Under the pieces are notes generated by a model that saw nothing but the letters and a program-made list of their open reading frames with translations, did not search any database and was not told where the DNA came from. Both the position numbers and the translations under genes were made by a program. Below are positions 54,101 through 64,000 of a DNA stretch of 64,000 nucleotides, piece by piece (position 1 is the stretch's first letter; each line of letters opens with the position of its first letter). The stretch is from Anaeramoeba flamelloides. Its lineage: Eukaryota > Metamonada > Anaeramoebidae. The DNA is taken from positions 12,788,001-12,852,000 of the forward strand of contig JANTQA010000032.1 of the NCBI GenBank assembly GCA_027625915.1. Reading direction: 5' to 3'.

Positions 54101-56035
54101 TTTCTAAAATTTAAAAAAAACGAACGGCAGTTTTCCAAAATTTAAAAGAATAGAGTAAAATCAAAGATTTTAGTCAATTCTTTTGAATTTTGGAAAACCT
54201 AACGAAAAGTGTCTAGTTTTTTTTTAATTTAAGAAATAAACCGAAAATTTCTTAAATTTTCTATTTATTTCTTAAATTAAAAAAAAACTAACGACACTTC
54301 CAACTTTTGGAATTCAGAAACTCATTATATGTGTACTTATATATTTCATTTTTTAGTTTTTTTAAATCTTTTGAATGCCAGTTGATTTTATTATTTATTC
54401 TTTGATTAAATTTTAAATATTCTTGATAAGGAAGAGATAAGTTATTTAATTTATTTTTTAATTTAAATTTCTTTTTATTTACTGAAATTATCATATTTTC
54501 AATTTTAAAATCTGTTTTGTAAATAAGAATTGGTGCATTTCTGTTTATTTTTCATATTTCAGTAATACACGAATTAATCCAAGAATTTAAATAATTTATC
54601 GTTTTTATTTGATAATTATATAAATTTCTAATCCATATGTCAATTGACTTAATATAAAAGATTTAAAATTCTTTGATTTCTTTTCTGTTGATTTCTGTAG
54701 TTTCTGTGATTTTGGTGATTTCTTTTAATTACGAAATTCAATTTTTATCTTTTTTTATTACAAAAAAGTAAATTTTTCTTCTGATGGAACAGAAGTTAAA
54801 ATTGTTTCTCTAATGATCAAAAACGAATTTTCTATTTAATATAAGGCACTTTATAAAAGAAAATCAATTTCTCTGTGTATTATAAATTTTCATGGTACGA
54901 CTCAAACGGCTGTATGAAATGCTTTTGAATTAAACACCTTGAAAAAAAAAAACAAAGAGTCACTCATTAATAACTTGTAAAATAAACCTAAAAGGAAAAT
55001 CAAAAAGAAAAAAAAGAAAAAAAAGAAGAAAAGAAGAAAAGAGTTCTTACAATGAAAAAATATATGAAGGGATATTCCAGCCTTTTGGGACACCAGTATT
55101 TTTGATTGAATAATATTCAAAGGTACGACTAGAAATTGCCAATAATTTTGCAATTAACAGTATTGATAAAAGGTTATGTAGCCTTGTGCATTTTGCATTT
55201 TTTTTTTTAAATTTCAAAAACAAAAACCAAATCAAGACAAACCCTGAATAGCAGATCGAATAAAACAAATAAATTGAAGGAAGCTTTATTTCTCCAACTG
55301 ATAAGTAATTTTTTCCATTTTTTAAAACCATTTTCAATTTAAAGGAAACATTCTCCTTTTCAAGACAAGTCCTGAAAAAGATGCCATACAATCCTTTTTT
55401 TTTGATATCAACACGCTTCTGAAACCCTTCTTTCCATCTCTTGAGTGAATTTTCAATCAGGTACTCGTCTTCTTCCAATTCGGCGCTATCGAGCTTGGAA
55501 CATTCGATCTTATGTTCTGTTGTAGATCGTGAAGGGAACGAATTAATTTTTTGAATAAGAAAGCCAATTGGGATGCTGGGCGATTGGCTTTGTTTATTCG
55601 TTGATCCCCCAAATAACTATTAATTGTAATTTTAGTCAAATGTTAGGTGGTAAAGTTATCAATTAAATAAAGTTTGCTTGTACAGTTTTGATCTTGTTTG
55701 GTTTGTTATTGTAAAAAAGAAAGATCAGATTGATATTTTTGTTTTTGTTTGCTACCAAGAAAAATGAAAACGATTGTTTTTTCATTTTGAATCATTTTTT
55801 ACATAACATGTGTTGGGAAAGTGTTTAAAGGTAAGAATTGTTTGGGTTTGTTATTTCCTTTTTAAAAAGTGATGAATTTTACTTTTAAATATTGTAAATT
55901 TAAATCAATTGTACCACCATCCTGAAAGACAAACGAAGTTAAAAAGAATTGTTTACGTTCATCATTTAATATTTCAACGTATTCAACCCTTGCAAATATT
56001 GGAAGAACAAGCAACAAAAAAATTAAATATTTCAT
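51160..56035 (-). CDS. GPR107/GPR108-type Lu7TM protein (460 aa, three exons)
   Basis: Golgi/endosome seven-span protein of the lung-seven-transmembrane family. Exons in coding order: 56035-55883, 55616-55051, 51823-51160; 1,383 nt in total, phases 0 and 2 closed. Exon 1 encodes a signal peptide (MKYLIFLLLVLPIFARVEY) and a lumenal start like GPR107 (NDERKQFFLTSFVFQDGG). Exon 2 carries GLYGIFFRTC, YLSVGEIKLPSIYLFYS (TM1) and TM2. TM3 is split by the large intron and reads SFCRGVLFFATILFFGSGYS. It is followed by the family hallmark SLIKSHMSSKEKK, then TM4 (MIVLPVQAMTNIAMIVIE), TM5 (LFPIVWTV), TM6 (YIYITRIVVV) and TM7 (FVAIQFRPYPNN). A cytosolic tail with acidic and Lys-rich parts follows. It is shorter than human GPR107 but similar to plant homologues. 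TMEM87 is the alternative branch; the KEKK-MIVLP stretch favours GPR107/108. Confidence 0.9.
52000..52797. mobile_element. TIR family T1 element, left-truncated, interrupted by MITE M2
   Basis: 52000-52264 and 52670-52797 together match the 3' two thirds of 32160-32692: AAGATCGATAGTCA, AAAAATAATTGATATTTG, CTCTTTGACTGAAACAAAG. The match breaks exactly at the TA-flanked MITE. Confidence 0.75.
52267..52667. mobile_element. Long-TIR MITE, family M2
   Basis: 401 bp with inverted arms of about 150 bp (CAGTCAATCCAAAGCTACCG at the left, the complement of CAGCTGTTCCAAGGCTACC at the right), flanked by TA (52265-52266, 52668-52669). Arms share TTTTATCAATATCAAA, GTTCAATAGAAGAATAATAA and CCAATATTCGAGAATTTTT. 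Arm identity is high, so the insertion is fairly young. Confidence 0.92.
52815..52864. repeat. Half copy of MITE M1
   Basis: Only the right terminus (CAAAGTTTGTACCTAAAAAG ... GGCTG followed by TA) is present, immediately beyond the T1 element end. Confidence 0.6.
53405..54670 (-). mobile_element. LINE fossil with palindrome array
   Basis: Minus-strand order: connector (54300-54670; KKKFKLKNKLNNLSLPYQ ... NSKSWKCR), four palindromes (53870-54295), the 3' block (53598-53870; ALDDTPQKYFTIIKNQ, ILKFRSFTNCLNRY, FCPLCLKC) and the 3' tail (53405-53590). It matches 32885-33900 segment by segment. The RT core is missing, so the copy is 5'-truncated, as is common for LINEs. Confidence 0.8.
53870..54295. 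repeat. Four-palindrome array inside the LINE
   Basis: A long nested hairpin (53876-54040, centre near 53958), H1 (54050-54118), H2 (54130-54198) and an H1 variant (54214-54290). Spacers are short and carry AACGGCG, AACGGCAG or CTAACG. Confidence 0.85.
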
Positions 56036-57596
56036 CAATGATACTGATCAACTAACAAAAGATTTGCTGAAAACATAAAAAATGAAGTTCAATATAATGA
56101 TTTTTCCCTTAAAAATAAGGATGTTATCCTAAACCTCAAAAAGACATGTCATTTTGCAAGAGGCCTTAATTAACTATGTGTAACTTAAAAATTTGAGATT
56201 TTTTTTAAGGGAGTAAGTACATTTTTTGTATTTTGAGTGCCACCATTTATAGGAAACTGAATTTTTCGAATTATTTCAAAAATCAAATCTATTGATTATT
56301 TAAATAAATAAGGAAATGGGATATATCCTAGCATGATATATATTTTCATATCAATTAAAAAAATGAAATCAAAAAAATAAAAATTTTGATCATACAAAAT
56401 AAATACAAATCATTTATTTCCTAATGTTGTCTGAAAAATTTGAGATAATTCCTTCTTTTTAATTTGGTTTTATTCTTAATTCTTTATGAAAATACTTTTG
56501 TTTGTAAAATTTTTGTTCTACAAATTACTTTTTATTAGTAAAGAATTTCTAAAAGAAATTTAAAAAACCTATTTTCTTTTTAATTCATCTAATTCTTGAC
56601 AGTTTTCAGAAAATACCAGATTTATTAAATTAATCTCCAGAAATAAAGATTTATTGGACAAATTGGTTTGATTTTATAATTAAATATTGTCCATTTAAAT
56701 GAGAATTCAAAATAATTCTGAATGCTGATTGAAATTTTTTTTTAATTTTTTTTTTTTTTTTGGTTGAATCTTTTGTAACTGATTTTTGATTTCAAGAATT
56801 CAACCTCTTTATTTTAATTTTAGAAATACTATCCTTGATTTTGGTTTTGTTTGGTAAAAATAATTGAAAATTGAATTTTGAAAGTAAATTTCTCAAAAAA
56901 AATTATTATATAATAATAATAAATCGAAATGGGGCCAGGTTCCAAATATTAGAAAATAAATTATTTAGATTCATACAAATTTAGAAAAAAAAGAAAAAAA
57001 AATCTTCTGAAATATACTTTTATCGATTTTTTTTTTTTTTTTGATTTTATCAAATTTATCTTGAAAGGTGATATTTCGTTTTGGTCTTCTTTTCGAAAAT
57101 ATTTGTTTCAAAGACATACCTTTTCTGGTCTTTTTTTTTTTTTTTTTTGATTTATTCTATGTATTAATTACAAGTATTCATATAAACATATATCTCTACA
57201 TCCAAAACCAAATTTAATAAAAAAACTAAAATTTGAACTAAAAAAATTTCCAAAAATCGAAAAATGAAAAATTCAACTCTAAATTACATCATTCTTTTCA
57301 CGAATAGACTAGTGAATGATTTTTGGTTTCCAAGTTTCAATATCTGTTAACAATCGAAAAATATTTTTCAGTAATGCTCACACAATTAAAATTTTACAAA
57401 ATGTTAAATGTACTTACTTCCTTAAAAGCAAAAATCAAGAAAGTGTTTCGAATTGAAAATAATCCATTCACTTGTGACAAAACATTGAGAATTCAAGAGT
57501 TCAAATTTATTCACATTTTTTCCACTTCCATTTAACGATATTTTAAAGTATACTTGTAATAAATTTGAAATTTATTTATGTCATTTTTATCGAAAG

Positions 57597-57882
57597 TAGA
57601 GTCATTTTTAAAAAAAGTGGTAATTTTAACAACTTTTTTATCTGGTTTATTATAAAAAAGTGAATTTTTTTTCAGAATTAAAACTTTTTGAAAGTTTTCT
57701 ATTTTAATAAAGTTTGAGTACTCAATCTTGAAAAGTAAGATAAAGGTTGGCCTGTGATGTTAAATACTTTTTTTAAAAAACTTCACACTTTATTAAAAAA
57801 TAGAACTTTAAAACAGTTTTAATTCTGAGCAAATCTGATCAAAAAAACAAAGTATTACTTATTTAAAATGACTGTTTCAAGG
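57597..57882. mobile_element. Imperfect inverted-repeat element
   Basis: The left half (AGTCATTTTTAAAAAAAGTG ... CAGAATTAAAAC ... TTTTAATAAAGTTTGAG) is mirrored by the right half, ending AAAATGACTG. The inner 45-50 bp arms are best conserved (57672-57718 against 57785-57829). Probably an old MITE. Confidence 0.6.
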
Positions 57883-58540
57883 GAATAATTTGTAATTGTA
57901 GATATCCTTTTCTTTGAAATTTTTTTTTTTTTTTTTTTGTTTTTGATGATATTTTTTACTTTAATTTCTCTCATTGAAATGTAAAATATACCTAAAAATG
58001 TGAAAAGATATCTCCATAATAAACAATACAATGAAATTCTAAATTTAAAGATATAATTATTTCTAACTCTATTTTTTTTTTTTTATTTTATTTATCTTAT
58101 GAGGGATATAGTGCAATTGGATAAGTTTTTTTTTCATATATAAAATTCGCTGATTTAATCATCTCGTATTTATATTGAAAAAAAACTCAAAAAAAGAAAA
58201 TAAAAATATAATATATATTTCCAGAAATACCAAAATAATAAATCATTTTTTAGTATTGACGTTAACAAAAATGGATAAATATAAAATTATTTAAAAATTT
58301 TAACTTTTAAATAATTTTTAATAATAAAACAAAGTAGATAACCAAACAATTTCAATCACATTTTCACAAACTTAAACAGTTCGCAATATAATAAATCAAA
58401 GATTTAAAAGAAATTTATTAGACGTACAACATAAGAATTTATAACTTTGAAATATACTCAATTTTGGAAATAAATTAACTCTAGAAAATTAAATAAACCT
58501 TTGTTTTAGAAAATAGTGGCATACATGAAAAATTAAATTG

Positions 58541-59082
58541 ATATAAATAAACCCCGTTTCAAAAATTTGGACACACCCAAAATCAAAAATAGGCAAAAAA
58601 AAAACCCAATTTATTGTATTTTCCCAAACCTAATATAAAACTACATTTAAGTTAAAAGGTATTAATGTTTTTATAAGTAATCATTTTCATCCAAATAAAA
58701 GAAAAAAATTTAAAACTCAACAATAAAAACAGGTGTGTCCAAAATAATGAAACGAGCGGAACAAAAAATGTATTGGTAAATTTGTTGAAATTTCACCAAC
58801 AATTGTTGATCGATCAAATGATAAGATACCATCTACCAATTGTATGTTATTTCCCAATTTAACAAACTCAACACTAACCTTCTATCAACCATTGAAAAAA
58901 ATTTCGAGATCTAACCAAACAGATTACGTAACTGCAAAAAAAGAAATGAAAACAAAACAAAAAAGAAAAAAAATGAAATTGTTTGTAAAATCAAAATTCT
59001 TTCCAATTTGAATTTAAAGTACAGTAATGATGTTCTTTCAATTATTTAAACTGTGTCCAAATTTTTGGAATCTAGTTTATAT
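58541..59082. mobile_element. TIR family T2 element, fuller copy
   Basis: About 540 bp. The left end has GTTTCAAAAATTTGGACACA and the right end, in complement, ATTCCAAAAATTTGGACACA. An internal inverted terminus-like sequence (GGTGTGTCCAAAATAATGAA) lies at 58731. No transposase frame. Confidence 0.75.
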
Positions 59083-60079
59083 CACTGAGAATCCCAATAT
59101 AGTAATAACCTTTGAAACAAATTTTTTAATTTGAATTGTAATCAAAGGATTATAAGATCTAGAATTTATAAGCAATCATCTTAGAAAGAAAATTTTTTTA
59201 TTAAAAATTGGATAGGTACTACAATAAAAAAAAATTTGAAAAGAAATTTTCAACATTCAAAACCTTTTTAATGGTAATAATGATTTTATTATTTTTCCAT
59301 CCAAATTTTGTCAAAAAAAAAAAAATTGAAAAATTTGTCTAAACATCCAAAACTTCTTAGTTTGAATGATTAAAACACATCATTCTTTACTAGAAATTTT
59401 TTTGGAGCCCTTTGCAGCCAACATTTCCTTATAATACTTTTGTGTATAAATTTATTCCTTATAAAAGAAATGCAAGTAACATATCGAAAATTTGTTTCAT
59501 CAATTGATTCCCATTTAATTTGAATTTATATATTTGATTCTAAATAATTTAAAAATGAAAAAAAAATATAAATTAAATTTGAAAAAAAAATAATATTTTT
59601 TTTCATTGTAAAATTTGGAAATTTTTTCAATATACAACTGTTAGAATATAAATGATTTTTCCAATAATCTGAGTCAGATTAATAATTTATTTTTTTTAAA
59701 TTTTTACTATTATTTAATTTTTGACTTTTTAAAATCTGGATATACAATTAACAATATCATTGAATAAGAGAGCTTTTAATCAAAAATTATATTTTTCAAG
59801 ATCGAAATTAATTTAGATTGAAAAATTCAAAGTATACAAAGATATTATTCAAATTGTTTCTAATAATAAAATTCAAAAAGTATTTTCTTTCTTTTCGAAG
59901 ATTATTTTATTATATTTGAATATTATTTCAAAGTTATTTTTTATTTTTTTTAATATTAGGACTGATTTTTTAATCTATTAAAAAGTTTTTATTTGTTTAA
60001 TTCAATACTAATAAATGGAATTATTTTACAATTTTTTTTTCTTTTTTTTTTTTTCAAGTATTTTACATTTCCAAAATTA

Positions 60080-61160
60080 TTGTTTTAGAAAATTATTCAT
60101 ATTAAACTTTTAATTTTGGCCTAAAGAACTGTATTTTTTTTTTTCTCTTGATTGGATATTTATTAAAATGTAATTCTAAAAAAAAATAAAATTTACAAGT
60201 AATATATTTTTGACAAATTTTGTTTTTTAAATAAAATTAACAACTTTGTTTCATTTTTTATTATTAATAAATCAATGCATAGAGTTTTGAATTAATATTA
60301 TTGTAATAAAACTTCTTATTTAAAAAAATTTAAAAAAAAATTTAAAAAAAAATAAAAATGTTTAATTATTTTTTGTTTTTCCTAATATCAAAAAAAAATA
60401 CAAAAATATAACTACTTTAGCGTTGAACTATTTTGGCCTTTTATTATAATTCCAATCTTGATTAATTACAATAACAAAATAATATATACTAGTACATCAA
60501 TACTATTTTAAATCTTTTATTTTAAACTTGATGAAATTTCGGAAAATCGGGGGTGCTAACGGGGAGATAAGGTATTTCCAAAAAAGCTTGGCATTTTTTT
60601 TTACATTTCATAAAAAATTATTTTTGTTGGTGATGGTATTCATTAATTGACGATACCAAATTAAGTTTAATATTAATATCAAATGACTAAATAGAGAAAT
60701 TATTTATTTCAAAATAAGATAAATGAAATATTTACAAACTATCAAAAAAAAAATAACATCTTTTTTGGTAAAAACAATATACGACCAATTTCAATAAAAA
60801 ACTGGAAATCTGGAAAGGGTACAAATGATTTTAAAAACAACAAAATGCAGTTATTTGTTTTATATTCTATTTGAAAATTTATTGAGATTATACAATTTAA
60901 GAAAACGGTCTTTTCAATCAAAAAGAAAATAATAAACACCAATTTTAACACCTAAAAAATATAAGATAAAATCGGGATCAGAAAATTTAATATCTTTTAT
61001 TTATGTAATACAATACCAATAAACAAATTGAATTATTATCAAGAAGCAATAAATGGTAGTTAATGATTTTGTATATTTAAATACTTTTTTGAAGATTTAG
61101 TTTAAAAGAGATATTTTAAAGATTTTTGCCCCACTTTATTGGAAATAGCTTATATAGATA
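60080..61160 (+). repeat. Composite repeat B-A, copy 2
   Basis: Block B (60080-60545) is the reverse complement of 25918-26375; block A (60565-61160) is a direct match to 25295-25915. The pair has opposite order and one flipped block relative to copy 1. Confidence 0.75.
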
Positions 61161-61580
61161 TATCTAAGATAGATAGATATAATTGTTCTCTTACGTAAAA
61201 GATAGTTTGTAAAAACTGTTAATACTCCATTTTAGCTTGTTTTGTTTATTTTTTTTCTATTAATTAATTTTACTTTTCATTTTCAAGAATATTTCCAATT
61301 CAAAATCGAGTTGAACTTTTTTTGATGTAGTGCAAACACAAAAATGTTTTTCTTCTTGTTCAAAAGAGACAAACCAAAAATTTTCAAAAAGAAAAAAACA
61401 AAAGAGAATAATTATTTGAAAAAAAATATAATTTGTCACTTGTAAAAGGATAAACCACATTAAATTGGTCTGGAAAAAAAAATTAAAAAAATAAAAAGAA
61501 AAAAAAAATGAAAATTTCACAAAAGCATAACGTCACACAACCTAGCAGATCAAACAAGCAAAATTAAGAAGTGAAACTTT

Positions 61581-62343
61581 TTAAAAAACGAGACAGATTG
61601 ATTTCTTCTTTTTTCTTCTTCTTCTTCTGTTGTTTTTCTTTTTAGTTTGTTTTTTCACTGGCTTGCCAATGTTATTTTTTCTTGCCTTTCTAATTTCACG
61701 AACAATTGTATAAAAGGAGTCGTGGACGTTTTCTCCTGTCTTTGCAGAGCATTCCACATATGGAACATTGAATTCTCTTGCAAGATCCTTTCCAACATCA
61801 GAGGAAACAGCTCTTTCTTCTTCACTAATATCGCACTTGTTTGCAATCAGAACACCGACAATATCGTCTTCGTCTTTAACTCTTCTGATATGGAGAAAAG
61901 CTCTTTTAACTTCACCAACAGTTGCCTTCGATGTAAGAGAAAAGACACATGCAAATCCATCTTGTTTTCTCAGATAACGATCCCTAATCGAGGTGTATTC
62001 CTCTTGTCCTGCTGTATCCAAAATTTCAAGTGTGACAGCTTGCTCATCAACCATAACATCCTTACGATAGGATTCTTCAATTGTTGGATCTAAATGTTTA
62101 AAGGAAATTTTTCAAAAAAAATAAAAAAGGGAAAAAAAAAATTTAATTGTATTGTTTTCTTTTTAAATTTTGCAAAAGAAGAAGGTTGATAAAAGGAAGA
62201 AAAAAAAAAAGATTTGATGTTATATTTTATTGTTACATACCGTATTTTTCAATAAACATGTCACGAAGGAACCTAATTGTTAAACACGATTTTCCAACAC
62301 CACCACCTCCAACAACAGCAATTTTAAAATAATTATCGCTCAT
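61581..62343 (-). CDS. Ras family small GTPase
   Basis: Membrane-anchored signalling switch. Exons 62343-62241 and 62089-61581 (phase 1, joined Asp codon), 203 residues. P-loop GGGGVGKS (residues 12-19) keeps both glycines equivalent to human G12 and G13; the residue equivalent to A11 is Gly. Effector loop YDPTIEESY (34-42), DTAGQEEY with the catalytic Gln (63), NKCD, and ECSAKT. The C terminus has a long Arg/Lys stretch (NNRRRRRKKKKS) before CLVF, a CaaX box whose final Phe favours geranylgeranylation. The QEEY switch II and FYTIVREIRK helix place it in Ras rather than Rap or Rho. The 151 bp intron (62090-62240) lies within switch I. GC content is higher than in surrounding DNA. Confidence 0.95.
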
Positions 62344-64000
62344 AATAATTCAATTTAATATTTCAAAAAGGTAAAAAAATGTTTACCTTAATCCAAACAA
62401 ATCTCAACTTTAATTCGAGACTCTTTTTTGATTCAAGATTTCCTTTTATAAAAAACAACAACAATTAAGGTACTAAGAACCAGTTTTTATTGTTTTTTCC
62501 AAATGTAACTGACTAAAAACTTTCAAAACCAAAAACAATTTTTGGTACAATTTCCAATTATAAAAGTCTGAGAAATTCTTTTTCAAACCGTTTTTGAGAA
62601 AGAATATTGTGAAGATCAATAATTTTATAAAGTTAAGTAATTCTGATATCAATAAAATGATTTAATTCAAAGCCAAGATAAAATAATTTCTGATTGAAAA
62701 AAGAAGTAAAAGTTTTCAGATATTTATTTGATTTTATCAGTTATTGGAAAAGAATTCAATTAAAACTCGAGACACCAAACTCTTTTATCAACTTTAAAGA
62801 AACAAATTCACATTTTTAAAACAAGGAATTTTTCCAAATTAAATTTTCAGTCAATAAGATTTGATCCTTTTGAGATAGCTTTTTGGGTACTAAAAAAGAA
62901 AAACAAAATTTTGTAATAGATTTTTATTTTTTAGGTATCTCACTTTTGAGTGATTTTTGATAGCCTGTCTGAACAAACAATATTTCAAATTTAATCTCAT
63001 TTTCATAATAAAAGAAAAATAAATGAAATATTGAATCCTTCAAGATCTAAAAAATTTAAACATGATATTTTATTCAATAATTTTTATTAATATAAGAGAA
63101 AATTTTCAAGATTAAGTAATATTATTTTTTCAAATATTTACAAATTTTTATTTATATCAGTTTTTTGCTTTTATCATTATAATTATATTTATTATTTATT
63201 CCTAATTTTTAATTTGTTTGGCTTTATTTGTTTGAAAATCTTTAAAAAATTGAGAAATAAATAAAATAGTATATTTGATAAATTTAATCATAGGTTGTTA
63301 ATGACTTTCTGAAATAATTAAGATTGGGATTATTAATTATTGATTTAAAAATAATCAAATTAGAGAGGATTTCTTTGGATAATAAGTTGAACATTAGAGG
63401 TTTTATAAAAAGTATTTGGGGTGACTTTTTGGTCTGAATGGTTCGATGATTGTTCCCAGATTTATTTTTTTAAAACAAAAAGAGATTTGAACTGTTCTTT
63501 GAATCAAAAAATTATATTTTTTAAAGTTTAAAATAAGTATATATATATAGATAGATGTGCAATTAAGAAAATTTTTATACTGAGTTATTACAAAACGCCG
63601 TTGTCTCATTTTTAAAGTGTATTTTTGTGTACTTCCTTTACAGATATTTAGATTTCATTTTTTCTTCCAAAGAAAATAAATTATTTTAAATTAATTCAGA
63701 AATATGTTGAATATTGAACTTTTCAAAAATGTAAAAAATAACAAAATTTTAAAAACAACAATCATTTAGTTCTTAAAATAGAATTTCAAGTAAATTTTGT
63801 ATTCTAGTAATCAAGTTTTTCCCTGGGTTTTCAATTTCAGGTTGCGGTAATTATTTTCTTAATTTGCAATTAATTTTACAAGAAGTTTTTTTTATTGTTA
63901 ATAGACTCTTAAGTTTTTTCCAAAGAATTGTTATGGGGGTATAGATTTTTTTATGTTACGAAATTATTTTGATACAAAAAAGTATATCTTCAAATTCTAC
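62344..64000. other. Upstream flank of Ras, no gene seen
   Basis: 1.66 kb of A/T-rich sequence. Presumably holds the Ras promoter. Short (TA) and (GATA)-like runs at 63536-63555. Nothing else that I can support. Confidence 0.6.

Larger units (their letters stand above)
51824..55050 (-). other. GPR107-like intron 2 (3,227 bp, phase 2) inside TM3, repeat-filled
   Basis: Gene-sense donor TTTTTTCATT|GTAAGAAC and acceptor AATTTCAAAG|TTGCCGTGG; the joined codon is TTT. It contains a truncated T1 element with a nested MITE (52000-52797), half a M1 MITE (52815-52864) and a LINE copy (53405-54670). The 266 bp intron 1 is at 55617-55882. Confidence 0.85.
56036..61580. other. Largest intergenic stretch, divergent from the GPR107-like start, downstream of Ras
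   Basis: 5.5 kb without a convincing gene. It contains an inverted-repeat element (57597-57882), a TIR element (58541-59082) and composite repeat B-A (60080-61160). The remainder, including 56100-57500 and 59100-60050, is A/T runs in which I see nothing specific. Confidence 0.65.

Noticed and set aside
57323-57535. 70-residue plus-strand frame in the largest intergenic stretch
   Set aside because: No recognisable family, no splice partners, ordinary AT-rich sequence.
61647-62093. 148-residue plus-strand frame
   Set aside because: Antisense of Ras exon 2; the minus strand carries all GTPase motifs.

Overview
The window is nuclear DNA from a unicellular eukaryote with a very AT-rich genome. 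The evidence is GT-AG introns in most genes, standard stop codons, very long asparagine tracts, and 2.5-5.5 kb gaps between genes filled with A/T runs and interspersed repeats. The asparagine tracts and composition recall amoeboid protists (Dictyostelium-like or Anaeramoeba-like). The wide spacing and 3-5 kb introns argue against Dictyostelium itself. The exact lineage is an inference I cannot settle from the sequence.

Seven host genes can be supported. In order they are: the 3' part of the 26S proteasome ATPase Rpt3/PSMC4 (+, 165-1575); a 3,484-residue BEACH-WD40 protein of the Alfy/WDFY3 type (+, 6239-25174, four exons); a divergent RBBP4/MSI1-type WD40 histone chaperone (-, 27673-36088, seven exons found, extreme 5' end missing); an intronless nucleostemin/GNL3-type circularly permuted GTPase (+, 40474-42195); the ribosome-biogenesis factor KRI1 (-, 45066-48074, two exons); a GPR107/108-type seven-membrane-span Golgi protein with signal peptide (-, 51160-56035, three exons); and a Ras GTPase with a C-terminal CLVF box (-, 61581-62343, two exons). 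I rebuilt the exon structures by hand. Reading frames and phases close exactly in all multi-exon genes, which is the main support for the very large introns. The genes form no operon-like unit; their shared themes are housekeeping functions (proteolysis, chromatin, ribosome assembly, membrane traffic, signalling).

The non-genic DNA is a dense and layered repeat landscape: LINE-type reverse-transcriptase fossils, all on the minus strand; palindromic 196-199 bp MITEs flanked by TA; several longer terminal-inverted-repeat families; a roughly 550 bp element that shares its 3' tail with the LINE; and arrays of short palindromes that sit at the same interdomain point in several LINE copies. Five introns of 3.1-4.8 kb hold much of this material and split core domains of their host proteins (BEACH domain, WD40 propeller, third membrane span). 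Other introns are 121-483 bp, apart from one of 1.2 kb.

I saw no tRNA, rRNA, CRISPR or prokaryotic features. The most unusual structures are the expandable palindrome cassettes inside the LINE, the LINE/short-element tail sharing, the A/B repeat pair in which one block is flipped, and an element whose ends carry arrays of a TATCGCGATT-like motif.
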